27,912 bases of DNA from positions 1 to 27,912 of the forward strand of contig JAGWYI010000003.1 of NCBI GenBank assembly GCA_018969455.1, written 5' to 3'. Positions 7,467 through 16,315 of this stretch are shown here, piece after piece (position 1 is the first letter of the stretch; every line of letters begins with the position of its first letter). This stretch comes from Bacteroidota bacterium (lineage in GTDB: Bacteria > Bacteroidota > Bacteroidia > Chitinophagales > Saprospiraceae). Position numbers and translations under genes: made by a program. Under the pieces are notes generated by a model. The model searched no databases and was not told where the DNA came from. It saw nothing but the letters and a program-made list of their open reading frames with translations.

Positions 7467-8018
7467 ATGAAGCTAATCCTTTTTTTACCAGCAATTGGCC
7501 TGATGTTTTCAAGCATCCCTACCGACCATCCCATCCAACCTGTTGCCGGAATTGCCCAAGTAGTGCCCGCAGCGGTTTTCCTTGCTTCCAACACCCGTCC
7601 GCACATGTGGACCAATCAGCATTCCATTTCAAAAGGCGAGGGCTTTGATTTGCATTTTAGAGCGCCCAACCCCGATTACCTGGGTGTTCTGGATCCCAGG
7701 GGAAAATTCTTTTATCTGGTGTACCCGAGTGCTGCTGTAGTTGGGGATTTGCAGCCCTTGGTGGCCAGTAAGGATTTCATACAGCTTACCAAACTCCACA
7801 TCAACACCCGCACCCTGAGTGGCGATCCATACGAATACGGGGTTTATGAAAACCAGCCTGTATTTACCCGCAGTGGCGTATACCGCTTTGTGCTGGGCGA
7901 AAACTTGCATGTCGACACCGAAGAGGGATTGTGCATCCTGAAAATTCGGTACAGCCACAAGCGCAAAACGGTTCGTTCTGTAAAAACCGATCAGTCAATT
8001 GCCAGTGTTTTGCCTTGA
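7467..8018 (+). CDS. Secreted hypothetical protein
   Basis: This 183-residue protein has a short N-terminal hydrophobic segment (residues 1-16) that looks like a signal peptide. The rest is a soluble, strand-rich domain with motifs such as NPDYLGVLDPRGKFFYLVYP and SGVYRFVLGENLHVDTEEG, reminiscent of a small beta-sandwich. The C-terminus is basic (SHKRKTVRSVKTD). I do not recognise a family. It is transcribed against its neighbours: divergent from the adaptor gene and convergent with the TolC-like gene, whose 3' end it overlaps by 28 bases. Its position splits what is usually a contiguous TolC-adaptor pair. Confidence 0.75.
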   Translation: MKLILFLPAIGLMFSSIPTDHPIQPVAGIAQVVPAAVFLASNTRPHMWTNQHSISKGEGFDLHFRAPNPDYLGVLDPRGKFFYLVYPSAAVVGDLQPLVASKDFIQLTKLHINTRTLSGDPYEYGVYENQPVFTRSGVYRFVLGENLHVDTEEGLCILKIRYSHKRKTVRSVKTDQSIASVLP

Positions 8019-9427
8019 TAAAAGTCGAGAATTTTCAGGCGGAACAGATAATCATATTTGGCAACGATCAGGTCGTTTTCTGAAATTGCCAAATTGGTTT
8101 TTGCTGTAAAGAAATCGAGTGCGCTGTTGGCGCCCAGGGCGTACCGCTTTTCGGCGTTGGTGAAGGCAATACGATTGGCATCAACGGATTTGCTTGCCGC
8201 ATCCATTTGTCTTTTGGCAGAACGTACATTTGCAATAGCGGTTTGAATATCGTTTTTCAACGTTTGTTTGGCCTGATTGCTGGTGAGTTGCGCGTTCAGG
8301 ATGTTCAACCGGGCACGTTCAACCGAAAGATGGGTACGTCCGTTTTGGTAAATAGGCACATTGAGGGAAATGCCCACATTTTGACCAAAGTTTCGGTCCA
8401 TCTGATTGAGGTAGTTGATGGATCTGACTTGTACTTCCGGGTCATAAAACACCACAGGCACATCGTTTCCGCCAATACCCACAATGGTTGTGCGTTGTTT
8501 ATAGTTGCCTGTGTACACGTAATCTTTGTATTGCGTGGAAAAGTTGGAACTTAAGCTTGCAAAAGCTGAAATAGAGGGCATGTAGGCTGCTTTGGCAATT
8601 TTCACACCTTCCTCGGCGCTTTTGATCCGAAATTCGGCAGATACAACGGAAGGTTGTCGCCCTATTGCTTCCTCGTATATGGCCTTAAGATCGAACAGAT
8701 CGGGGTTAACATCGGCGGGGATACGCACTTCGGGTTTTTGAATTTCAAGTACAAAATCGGGTTCGAGTTGAAGCAGTTGTTTGAGCGAGAGATAGGCCAT
8801 TTCCACGTTGTTGTGGGCAACGATGGCCGACTGTTCTTCCCTTGCAATTTGGGCTTCAATGGTATAGCGTTCAGCCTGGGGTTGAGATCCGGCCTCAATC
8901 AATTTCAAAGTAGATTTCAGTTGCTCATTGCTTTGCGCCACGCGTTTGAGCGCCGAGCGCTCCTGTTCTTCTGTGAGCAAAATATTGAGATAGGCAGATG
9001 CAATTTGTAGGCTCAGGTTGTTGATGGTTTTCCCTTGATCGGCAAAACTGGCCTTGGCATCCCAATCAGCCTGTAAAACGGAGTGGTATTTTTGGCCTCC
9101 GCTAAACAAGGACACATTTGCGTTCAAGCTCATGCTGTTGTACCCGATTCCGCTTGTCACAAAGCTGTTGGTGGTAGGGTCGATGGTACGACCGAACTGT
9201 TTCCCAACATTAGACGAAGCATTTACATTGGGTAGTCGGGCAGATTTGGCTTGTTTTTCGGCCAAAAGGGCGATTTGCACATTGGCTTCTGCTTGCTTCA
9301 CAGAAATGTTGTTGTCCAAGGCATATTGCACGCATTTTTGGAGCGACCAGGCATCCTGAGCTTGCAAGCTCATGCATGCAAAATGGAAACATGCTGAAAG
9401 CAAAAAATACTTTATGGGTTGTTTCAT
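7991..9427 (-). CDS. TolC family outer-membrane efflux protein
   Basis: This 478-residue protein has a signal peptide ending near LQAQ (residues 1-24). Two outer-membrane efflux protein repeats follow, typical of TolC. The mature protein begins AWSLQKCVQYALDNNISVKQ, and long amphipathic helices carry the usual motifs (NVNASSNVGKQFGRTI, QNVGISLNVPIYQNGRTHLS, RYALGANSALDFFTAKTNL). TolC proteins form trimeric ducts across the outer membrane and periplasm. The natural partner here is the adaptor encoded downstream on the same strand, although an opposing gene intervenes. The 3' end overlaps that gene by 28 bases tail to tail. Confidence 0.93.
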   Translation of the reverse strand: MKQPIKYFLLSACFHFACMSLQAQDAWSLQKCVQYALDNNISVKQAEANVQIALLAEKQAKSARLPNVNASSNVGKQFGRTIDPTTNSFVTSGIGYNSMSLNANVSLFSGGQKYHSVLQADWDAKASFADQGKTINNLSLQIASAYLNILLTEEQERSALKRVAQSNEQLKSTLKLIEAGSQPQAERYTIEAQIAREEQSAIVAHNNVEMAYLSLKQLLQLEPDFVLEIQKPEVRIPADVNPDLFDLKAIYEEAIGRQPSVVSAEFRIKSAEEGVKIAKAAYMPSISAFASLSSNFSTQYKDYVYTGNYKQRTTIVGIGGNDVPVVFYDPEVQVRSINYLNQMDRNFGQNVGISLNVPIYQNGRTHLSVERARLNILNAQLTSNQAKQTLKNDIQTAIANVRSAKRQMDAASKSVDANRIAFTNAEKRYALGANSALDFFTAKTNLAISENDLIVAKYDYLFRLKILDFYQGKTLAID

Positions 9428-9539
9428 AAATGCGATTTTCTGGATGCAAGGTTACGGTACTCCTGATCCATGTTGAATAAAATTCTATTAATCGGCAAAA
9501 TTGCTGGATAAATGAACGCCTTGCAGGCTTCATTCAAGT

Positions 9540-11306
9540 TTACTTGTCCTTTATTTTAGGCAGCCGAGCTACCGGAAGCATCCTGTGAGTGGGTTCGTAC
9601 CAAGGCGAATGGCGGTACACCCAATCCAGGATGGCATCGGGATTTTGTGCAAAACCTGGATCATTTTTTTTCAAATTTTCCAGTTCTGCGTGCAGGGCAG
9701 GGTTCTTTTTAAGGTATTCGGCAGCCAGATCTTCAAAAACATATGCCGAAAAATATTCCTTTTGTCCCAAAACCGATTCAAAGAAATTCCAGGCAAACCA
9801 GGAGTCGGCGCCCTGGGGCTCGAGCGTTTCCACCACGTATCGATTGGCGTTTTGATTGGTATAGATTAAAAAATCGCCTTTGAAAAAGTGCCGCTGCATT
9901 TTGCGCAATTCCACCTGCACATCAGTGTGAAAATAATGCCCTTCCCAGGCATTTCGGGTCTTAAAATCCCGGATAAAATAGGTTTCCGTTTCCAAAACGG
10001 TGTCTTCCGGCAAGGCATGCATTTCCACGCCGTTGAGGCGCAGGCGCTCCAAAACAGCCTCCCAAGCCTGCGGAACCACATAAGCCTGCGGTTTTTCGAC
10101 CTGTTTAGCTGGTTGAAAATAATTGTAGTAGGGTATTTTTTTGGTATAGGGCGCCGAACGGTCGTAATACAGGCGCGGCAATCCGCTCACTTCGGATGGC
10201 TTGTACCCGGCGGTGTATCCTTTGAACATCAAATCGTCGTAACGGCTTGTATCCAATTGATAATCAAGCACAAATGTGGTTTTTGTGCGGGTGCGCTCCT
10301 GCGCGGCTGCGCGAGCCTCCCGCAACGCAGGCCCCTGTGCGCGTACAAAATCCAGCACAGTTTCCATAAAGGCGTAGGTGCTCCACAGCCGGTCTTTAAA
10401 CGGTTTGAGCATGTGCGTTTCCGGCATAAACCCGATGGTGTTCCACATGGCGGCATATCCGGTAGAATAGCGCCCGTAATCGCAAAAGCCGACCAATCCG
10501 GAATCAGGTGTTTCGTCTTTGGTATCCACATAAGGCGTCATTTCCCAGCCTTTTTCCTGCATTTTTTGGTAAAGGAAAGGCAGCATGGCGGTTTGTAAAA
10601 AATCGCCAAGCGGTGCTTCCAATTTGTTATGTTGGGTGGCAATAAGGGTCATAACATATTGATAATCTGCGCCATTGCTGGTGTGGTTGTCGACAAAAAC
10701 ATCGGGTTGCCAGTATTGAAACAAGGCATTGAAACTGCGGGCATTGCGCGAATCGCATTTCACGAAATCGCGGTTGAGGTCGTAATTGCGGGCATTTCCC
10801 CGAAAACCGTAGGCTACGGGTCCGTCCTGGTTGGCGCGGCTGTAGGAATTTCGGTTCAAACAACCATCTACATTGTACACCGGTACGATAACAAGGACGA
10901 TTTTTTTTAGAAAATCCGACAAATCATTGCGGCGGAGCAGGGTGCGCAGGAACAGGACGGTAGCGTCGATGCCTTCCGGTTCTCCGGGGTGTATCCCGTT
11001 GTTAATCAGCCAGATGGTGTACCCTTCGGCGCGCAATTTCTGTGCATCGAAAATACCCTCGGGCGACAAAACAGCCACGTGCAAGGGTTGACCGCTGTCG
11101 GTGTTTCCGCTTTCCTGCAGGCGAAAAACGTGGGGATGCGCTGCGGCCATTTTTTTGTAACAGGCAATAGCCTCCTCGTAAAGAAGGGTTTGGTTGGGAT
11201 TGGTTTCAAAAGGAATTTGAAAATCAGACATAACAGAACGGGTTGAACAGGCAGTTAAGAGGCACAAAATTGGCAAAAAGCACCTGAAAGGTTTCGAGAC
11301 AGACAT
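9540..11306 (-). CDS. M14-type zinc carboxypeptidase lipoprotein
   Basis: From the ATG at 11306 the protein has 588 residues; a TTG three codons upstream (11315) is a weaker option. The signal ends in a lipobox LLTAC (Cys20), so it is likely a lipoprotein. The catalytic domain at about 35-340 keeps the M14 zinc site: HPGE (His106, Glu109) and a second histidine in DVFVDNHTSNG (His208). A likely catalytic glutamate lies in FMPETHMLKP (Glu296). The region NYDLNRDF also fits the family. The C-terminal 240 residues form an additional domain I do not recognise. It should remove C-terminal amino acids or process peptides outside the inner membrane. A gap of 112 bases separates it from the TolC gene on the same strand. 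Confidence 0.88.
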   Translation of the reverse strand: MSVSKPFRCFLPILCLLTACSTRSVMSDFQIPFETNPNQTLLYEEAIACYKKMAAAHPHVFRLQESGNTDSGQPLHVAVLSPEGIFDAQKLRAEGYTIWLINNGIHPGEPEGIDATVLFLRTLLRRNDLSDFLKKIVLVIVPVYNVDGCLNRNSYSRANQDGPVAYGFRGNARNYDLNRDFVKCDSRNARSFNALFQYWQPDVFVDNHTSNGADYQYVMTLIATQHNKLEAPLGDFLQTAMLPFLYQKMQEKGWEMTPYVDTKDETPDSGLVGFCDYGRYSTGYAAMWNTIGFMPETHMLKPFKDRLWSTYAFMETVLDFVRAQGPALREARAAAQERTRTKTTFVLDYQLDTSRYDDLMFKGYTAGYKPSEVSGLPRLYYDRSAPYTKKIPYYNYFQPAKQVEKPQAYVVPQAWEAVLERLRLNGVEMHALPEDTVLETETYFIRDFKTRNAWEGHYFHTDVQVELRKMQRHFFKGDFLIYTNQNANRYVVETLEPQGADSWFAWNFFESVLGQKEYFSAYVFEDLAAEYLKKNPALHAELENLKKNDPGFAQNPDAILDWVYRHSPWYEPTHRMLPVARLPKIKDK

Positions 11307-11399
11307 AAACAACAATTTATTCGCTTAAAAGTAGAAATTCCTGTCAGATTCAAACACAAAAAGAAAAGCGCCTTGTTATGGCTTCCTGTGGGATACGTT

Positions 11400-11407
11400 T
11401 AACTTTG
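11400..11407 (+). promoter_or_regulatory. -7 promoter box for gpmI
   Basis: TAACTTTG is an exact match to the Bacteroidota -7 consensus TAnnTTTG. It lies 26 bases before the ATG at 11434 in the context GTTTAACTTTGCC. A TTG at 11373-11375 is somewhat far upstream (24 bases) for a -33 box. Confidence 0.55.
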
Positions 11408-11433
11408 CCGGGTATTTTTTATTAAAAATCTCC

Positions 11434-12963
11434 ATGCAAGCACACGATCGCGTTTTTCTGTTGATTCTTGACGGCTGGGGCCTGGGCCCAAAACCGGAAT
11501 CCGATGCCATATTTCAGGCAAATACCCCTTTTGTGGACAGTCTGAAAGCCCAATATCCCTGGAGCACCCTCGTTACCTATGGCGAAGAAGTCGGTTTGCC
11601 GGAAGGCCAAATGGGCAATTCGGAAGTGGGACACTTGAATATCGGCGCCGGCCGCATTGTTTGGCAGGAACTGGCCCGCATCAACAAGGCCGTGCGCGAC
11701 CGGGAACTGCATCAACTGCCGCTGCTGCAAGAAGCCCTCGCATACGCCCGCACCCAGGAAAAAGCAGTCCATTTTATCGGCCTGGTTTCCGATGGCGGCG
11801 TGCATTCCCACATTGAACACCTGAAAGCGCTGTGCGACATTGCAACCGAGGCCGGAAACACCGAAGTTTTCATCCACGCCTTCACCGATGGCCGCGATGT
11901 AGACCCCAAAAGCGGCAAGGGATTTATTGAAGACATGTTACAACACATTCAAAACCAGCCCGTTAAATTAGCGTCTGTGGTGGGTCGCTATTATGCGATG
12001 GACCGCGACAAACGCTGGGAGCGGGTAAAAATCGCTTACGATTTGCTGGTCAACGGCACAGGTACGCACAGCGACGCGCTCCCGGCCGCCATCCAGGCTT
12101 CCTACGACGCAGGCGTGACCGACGAATTCATCCTGCCCATCGTGCATACTTCCGGCATGCGCACCATTCAGGAAGGCGATGTGGTAATCGCATTCAATTT
12201 CCGCACCGACCGCCTGCGGGAACTTACCACGGTGCTTACCCAAACCGATATGCCCGAAGCAGGCATGCATACCATGCCGCTGCATTATGTGACCATGACC
12301 CGCTACGATGATACCTATAAAAACGTGGGCGTTTTATTTGAAAAAGACGATGTCAGCATGACCCTGGGAGAGGTATTGGCCCAAAAAGGCAAAACCCAGG
12401 TACGCATTGCAGAAACAGAAAAATACCCGCATGTCACGTTTTTCTTCAACGGCGGCCGCGAACTGCCATTTGAGGGCGAGCGTCGCATCATGATTCCTTC
12501 GCCCAAGGTGGCCACTTATGATTTGCAGCCCGAGATGAGCGCAATTGAAATCAAAGACGCCATCATGGAAGACATTCGAAACAATTTGCCCGATTTCATT
12601 TGTCTCAATTTTGCCAATACCGATATGGTGGGCCATACCGGTGTGTTCGCAGCCGCGATGAAGGCGGCAGAAACCGTAGACAAATGCCTGTCGGAAATAG
12701 TTCCGCTGGCACTGGAAAAGGGGTACGGATGCGTGCTCATAGCCGACCACGGCAATTCCGACTACATGATCAATGAAGACGGCACGCCCAACACTGCACA
12801 CACCAAAAATCCGGTACCTTGTATACTGGTAAGTCCGTACTGGAAACAGGATGTGGTGCTGCATGAAGGCAAATTGGCCGATGTTGCCCCTACCCTGCTG
12901 GCCATGCTGGGTATGGAAAAAGGCGCCGAAATGACAGGCAAAGTTTTGTTCACCGCCCAATAA
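11434..12963 (+). CDS. gpmI: 2,3-bisphosphoglycerate-independent phosphoglycerate mutase
   Basis: This 509-residue protein interconverts 3-phosphoglycerate and 2-phosphoglycerate in glycolysis and gluconeogenesis, in the cytosol with two Mn ions. All family blocks are present: the opening metal site LILDGWG, the nucleophile block QMGNSEVGHLNIGAGR with the phosphorylated Ser, VSDGGVHSH, FTDGRDVDP, GRYYAMDRDKRWERV, and the C-terminal metal sites NFANTDMVGHTG and IADHGNSD. The length is typical of full-size iPGM. A clear -7 box precedes it. A permease gene follows after 13 bases, so the two are probably cotranscribed. Confidence 0.98.
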   Translation: MQAHDRVFLLILDGWGLGPKPESDAIFQANTPFVDSLKAQYPWSTLVTYGEEVGLPEGQMGNSEVGHLNIGAGRIVWQELARINKAVRDRELHQLPLLQEALAYARTQEKAVHFIGLVSDGGVHSHIEHLKALCDIATEAGNTEVFIHAFTDGRDVDPKSGKGFIEDMLQHIQNQPVKLASVVGRYYAMDRDKRWERVKIAYDLLVNGTGTHSDALPAAIQASYDAGVTDEFILPIVHTSGMRTIQEGDVVIAFNFRTDRLRELTTVLTQTDMPEAGMHTMPLHYVTMTRYDDTYKNVGVLFEKDDVSMTLGEVLAQKGKTQVRIAETEKYPHVTFFFNGGRELPFEGERRIMIPSPKVATYDLQPEMSAIEIKDAIMEDIRNNLPDFICLNFANTDMVGHTGVFAAAMKAAETVDKCLSEIVPLALEKGYGCVLIADHGNSDYMINEDGTPNTAHTKNPVPCILVSPYWKQDVVLHEGKLADVAPTLLAMLGMEKGAEMTGKVLFTAQ

Positions 12964-12976
12964 TCAACCGATCGCT

Positions 12977-14194
12977 TTGAATTTTCCCTTGCTCGTTGCC
13001 CGGCGTTACCTCTTTGCAAAACGTCATACCAACGCAATCAACATCATAACCGGAATATCCGTTTTGGGCGTTTCAATCGGAACAGCTGCGCTGATCCTGA
13101 TTTTGTCGGTTTTTAATGGGTTTGAGGACCTGTTGGCAGGCTTGTTTGGGCATTTTAATCCGGAAATAAAAATAACCGCTGCCCAAGGCAAAACATTTTC
13201 AGCCGACAGTTTATTGTTGCATCAGTTAAAAGGGATAGAAGGGGTGGCCGTTGTGAGTGCGACCCTGGAAGAAATTTCCTTTTTTGAATACGATGGATCG
13301 CAGGACTTTGGGATATTAAAGGGGGTAGATGCGGCTTTTTACAGCGTAAACGGCATCGATTCGATGTTAAAAGAAGGCAAATACATTTTGGAGGAGGAAG
13401 ATCGCAATTGCGCGGTTGTCGGTGCGGGCGTACGCAACAAATTAAGCGTCAATATAGAGAATTTCAGCATGCCTTTGCTGGTTTACATGCCTGTAGAGCA
13501 AAGCAGCGTTTTAGACAAACCATTCAAAACCAGGTTTTTGTATCCAAAAGGCACCTTTGCGATACAACAAGATTATGACAATCAATACGTTTTAACCAAC
13601 TTGCCTTTTATGCGGGAGTTGTTGGGTGTAGACAGTAGTGTTGTTTCGGCGCTGGAAATCAAATGCCGGTCGGCTTCCGACATTCGGGCGGTCAAGCAGG
13701 AAATGGGAAAGCGTCTGGGTGAAAAATTCAGGATTAAAGATGCTTACGAGCAAAACGAAGCTTTTTTCAAGGTAATGCGGCTTGAGAAATGGATGGGCTT
13801 TGCCTTTACCCTTTTGATGTTGATATTAATGGCATTCAACTCCACTGGCGCCATGTGGATGATTGTTTTGGACAAACAAAACGACATTGCCATATTAAAA
13901 GCCATGGGCGCAAGTGACCGGGTTATTTACCGAATATTCATGTTAGAGGGCCTATTGTTGAGTGGTTTGGGTCTGATTATTGGGTTTATTTTGGCTCTTT
14001 TGTTGTATTTTATTCAAAAACATTACGGCATCATTACCATACCGGAGGGCTTTTTGGTGCGCAGTTATCCTATTTCCATGCGGTTGCAGGATTTCCCTCC
14101 CGTCGTTGCGGCAGTTTTTGGAATTGGTTATTTGGCCTCCATTGCTCCGGCGCTTCGGGCCGTTCGAGTGCCCACTTTTTTCCGCGCAGAATAG
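12977..14194 (+). CDS. LolC/LolE-like ABC transporter permease (FtsX family)
   Basis: This 405-residue protein has four hydrophobic segments, one at about 20-50 and three in the C-terminal third, separated by a periplasmic MacB-type core domain. The opening (NFPLLVARRYLFAKRHTNAINIITGISVLGVSIGT) is the standard start of lipoprotein-releasing permeases and supports the TTG start codon at 12977; no in-frame ATG lies between the gpmI stop and this point. The FtsX domain carries QNDIAILKAMGAS and ends SIAPALRAVRVP. LolCE with the ATPase LolD extracts lipoproteins from the inner membrane. No ATPase gene is adjacent, so the call rests on sequence alone; another FtsX-family role is possible. Confidence 0.88.
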   Translation: MNFPLLVARRYLFAKRHTNAINIITGISVLGVSIGTAALILILSVFNGFEDLLAGLFGHFNPEIKITAAQGKTFSADSLLLHQLKGIEGVAVVSATLEEISFFEYDGSQDFGILKGVDAAFYSVNGIDSMLKEGKYILEEEDRNCAVVGAGVRNKLSVNIENFSMPLLVYMPVEQSSVLDKPFKTRFLYPKGTFAIQQDYDNQYVLTNLPFMRELLGVDSSVVSALEIKCRSASDIRAVKQEMGKRLGEKFRIKDAYEQNEAFFKVMRLEKWMGFAFTLLMLILMAFNSTGAMWMIVLDKQNDIAILKAMGASDRVIYRIFMLEGLLLSGLGLIIGFILALLLYFIQKHYGIITIPEGFLVRSYPISMRLQDFPPVVAAVFGIGYLASIAPALRAVRVPTFFRAE

Positions 14195-14328
14195 CATAAT
14201 CGTGCTTTTGTGCGGTATGATAAGGCGATACCCCCTTTATTTGTGTATCCGAACCGAATTTTTTCTTTGGCGATAACCAAATTTGTTTTGGAATATTTAT
14301 TGTGTTTTTTTAAAAAAAATTGTGACTT

Positions 14329-14359
14329 ACGCAACCAGTTAGCAAAAAAATGCGTGTAG
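14329..14359 (+). promoter_or_regulatory. ECF-type promoter (P1) upstream of the sigma gene
   Basis: ACGCAACCA (14329-14337), 15 bases, then CGTGTAG (14353-14359). The same two blocks with identical spacing lie at 16235-16265 before the His-rich lipoprotein gene. The AAC core in the -35 position and CGT in the -10 position are typical of ECF sigma promoters. Both copies also have a T-run/A-run element just upstream. Transcription would start about 14366, leaving a short leader before the GTG start at 14378. This suggests that the sigma factor drives its own gene. Confidence 0.75.
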
Positions 14360-14377
14360 TTACAAAGAAGATCCAAC

Positions 14378-14920
14378 GTGGAACTTGACCAAATCATAAA
14401 AGGTTGCCGTAAAAATGACCGTAAATGCCAGGAGCGGCTTTATGGGCAATTTTATAATTATGCGATGACCATAGCCAGAAGGTATGGAGGAAACGAGGAA
14501 ACTGCACAGGAAATGGTAAATGATGCTTTTTTTAAGGCATTTACCAAGATCGACCAGTACAGTGGCCAGTTGCCTTTTCGCCAATGGCTGCGGCGCATCG
14601 TGATTAATACAGCGATTGATCGATACCGCAGTACGATAAATCAGGCCGGAACCACCAGTTTGGAAGTATGGCATGAGCAGGAGGATCTTTCGGGCATAGA
14701 AGAGCAATTGACTTATGAACAGATTGTGGCCCTGTTGGATCGATTGCCGCCAGCTTACCGGGCGGTTTTTAACTTGGCGGTTGTTGACGGATATTCACAC
14801 GAGGAGGTAGCGACTTATTTGGGAATCAGCATTGGTGCATCCAAGTCCAATCTTTCACGTGCCCGGCAGCACTTAAAAAACATGTTGTCAAACGATTTTG
14901 AATTTTCCAAGCATATATGA
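14378..14920 (+). CDS. ECF-type RNA polymerase sigma factor (sigma-70 family)
   Basis: This 180-residue protein starts at GTG (14378); no closer ATG fits. It contains only the two domains of ECF sigmas. Sigma2 (about 10-85) has MVNDAFFKAFTKIDQYSG and FRQWLRRIVINTAIDRYR. Sigma4 (about 115-170) has LLDRLPPAYRAVFNLAVVDG, then GYSHEEVATYLGIS and the helix SKSNLSRARQHLKNML, which should contact the -35 element. The stop overlaps the start of the next gene as ATGA, implying translational coupling with the probable anti-sigma protein. The upstream element P1 and its twin before the His-rich gene suggest autoregulation and a local target. Confidence 0.95.
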   Translation: MELDQIIKGCRKNDRKCQERLYGQFYNYAMTIARRYGGNEETAQEMVNDAFFKAFTKIDQYSGQLPFRQWLRRIVINTAIDRYRSTINQAGTTSLEVWHEQEDLSGIEEQLTYEQIVALLDRLPPAYRAVFNLAVVDGYSHEEVATYLGISIGASKSNLSRARQHLKNMLSNDFEFSKHI

Positions 14921-16218
14921 GCAATTTTGACGATTTTTTTGAAAAAAAGCTCAATGAAGAGCAGCAATTTGAACAAGCGAAAGGTGGGTGGACAAAATTG
15001 GCCAATCAACTTCAAAGGCATGATATGCTTTTGCATGCGGCAGTACGCAAGTTGTTGATCTGGAAAATAGCAGCCGCGGCTTCTATGGTGGCCGTGGTAG
15101 CAACAAGCGCTATTGGGGTTTATTACAAGCTGGAAAACAATGCATTACAGGCGCAAATGCGCACCCAACGGCCGGAATCAGACCCTACCCTTTTGAATGT
15201 ACGGAATGCGCCGCCGGTTTCTGAACGCCAAAAAAATGAGCCGGAAAATAAGCTGAATGACAAGGAAGAAACCAGGTCTTTCAATCAGCAGTCGCACGCA
15301 TCCAACCGTACAACACCTTCAAATTCGGGCAAAAAACGCTTGTTTACGAATCAGGATACAGATCTTCAAAAGATTCTTCAGGAAGAACGCGCGCGTACCG
15401 AGCAAGCCGAACAAGCCTTACAAATGCAACTGAAACAACAAGATTCACTCCTGGCTTTGATCGAAAACTTATCGAACAGGATTGAGTTGCACACTGGTAA
15501 AGCGCCACTGGATTTTTTGCCTTCAAAAACACAATCAATTGACTCAAAGCCGACAAAAGGTCCAGGCGCTGTTGAATTTACACCAAATATAATCAAACCG
15601 GCTCGTTCGGAGCGAAAATTGGCGATTGGGATACAACAACAAATTGGCGGCGCTTCGCCCAAACTGGCCGGTGTATCCCTTCTTCATGGAACCGGGGTAA
15701 CAGCGGAATACCGCATTTTTAAAAATATTTGGCTGCAAGCTTCGGCTGACTGGTTTCGCTTTGAATTACAAACAGACACCCTGATTAAGCGGTTTAAATT
15801 ACCCGATCCGCCAACCAATCACCCGCATCCCAATTATCAGGATGTACAGGTATCCTCCAACCTGCGGCACCAACAATTTGGCTTGGGTTTTCGGTGGAAA
15901 ATGCCGGTTCGCTGGGTTATTCAGCCGAGTGTCCGGTTGGCTCATGTGTGGACCCGAGCTTTACCAGGCACCGTAATATTCCGATATGACGATCAGAATC
16001 ATCCCGTAGGCCCGAACATGCATGACCCAGACTATCGGATCATAAAAACACCGGCCCAACATTTTGCCCAAACCTGGCGATTGGGCGCAGGATTGGAATA
16101 CCAATTGGGACGTTGGGGAATGCGCATCAGTTGGGATTATGCCCGGCATTTAACAGAAAAAGAACGTGCTTTCAATGCCTGGTATGCATCGGCAGGACTG
16201 AGCTACCAACTTTTTTAA
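14917..16218 (+). CDS. Probable trans-envelope anti-sigma protein with C-terminal beta-barrel-like domain
   Basis: This is a 433-residue protein with no cleavable signal peptide. Residues 1-45 are a charged, helical, presumably cytosolic segment. One transmembrane helix follows at about 46-70. A polar linker leads to a coiled coil at about 148-192 (Glu/Gln-rich, beginning LQKILQEERARTEQAEQALQ). Residues about 232-433 look like an outer-membrane beta-barrel. Alternating strands such as GLGFRWKMPVRWVIQPSVRL, aromatic girdle residues and long His/Asp/Pro loops (NHPHPNYQD, NHPVGPNMHDPDYR) precede a final strand ending in Phe (YASAGLSYQLF). The ATGA overlap with the sigma gene argues for an anti-sigma role through the N-terminus. 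Such an architecture would join the cytosol to the cell surface in one chain. The role and topology are inferred; an alternative is a periplasmic beta domain. Confidence 0.75.
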   Translation: MSNFDDFFEKKLNEEQQFEQAKGGWTKLANQLQRHDMLLHAAVRKLLIWKIAAAASMVAVVATSAIGVYYKLENNALQAQMRTQRPESDPTLLNVRNAPPVSERQKNEPENKLNDKEETRSFNQQSHASNRTTPSNSGKKRLFTNQDTDLQKILQEERARTEQAEQALQMQLKQQDSLLALIENLSNRIELHTGKAPLDFLPSKTQSIDSKPTKGPGAVEFTPNIIKPARSERKLAIGIQQQIGGASPKLAGVSLLHGTGVTAEYRIFKNIWLQASADWFRFELQTDTLIKRFKLPDPPTNHPHPNYQDVQVSSNLRHQQFGLGFRWKMPVRWVIQPSVRLAHVWTRALPGTVIFRYDDQNHPVGPNMHDPDYRIIKTPAQHFAQTWRLGAGLEYQLGRWGMRISWDYARHLTEKERAFNAWYASAGLSYQLF

Positions 16219-16234
16219 AAAAAAATTACAACAG

Positions 16235-16265
16235 ACGCAACCACTTGAAAGAAGTTTCCGTGTAG
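16235..16265 (+). promoter_or_regulatory. ECF-type promoter (P2) upstream of the His-rich lipoprotein gene
   Basis: ACGCAACCA (16235-16243), 15 bases, then CGTGTAG (16259-16265), identical in both blocks and in spacing to P1 at 14329-14359. The spacers themselves differ, so this is not a simple duplication. A T-run/A-run tract lies just upstream, as at P1. A start site near 16272 favours translation from the ATG at 16316 rather than 16274. Confidence 0.75.
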
Positions 16266-16315
16266 ATAAATAGATGGTCGATGAAGACCTGATTCACAAA
16301 TTAAATTTTATTTAC

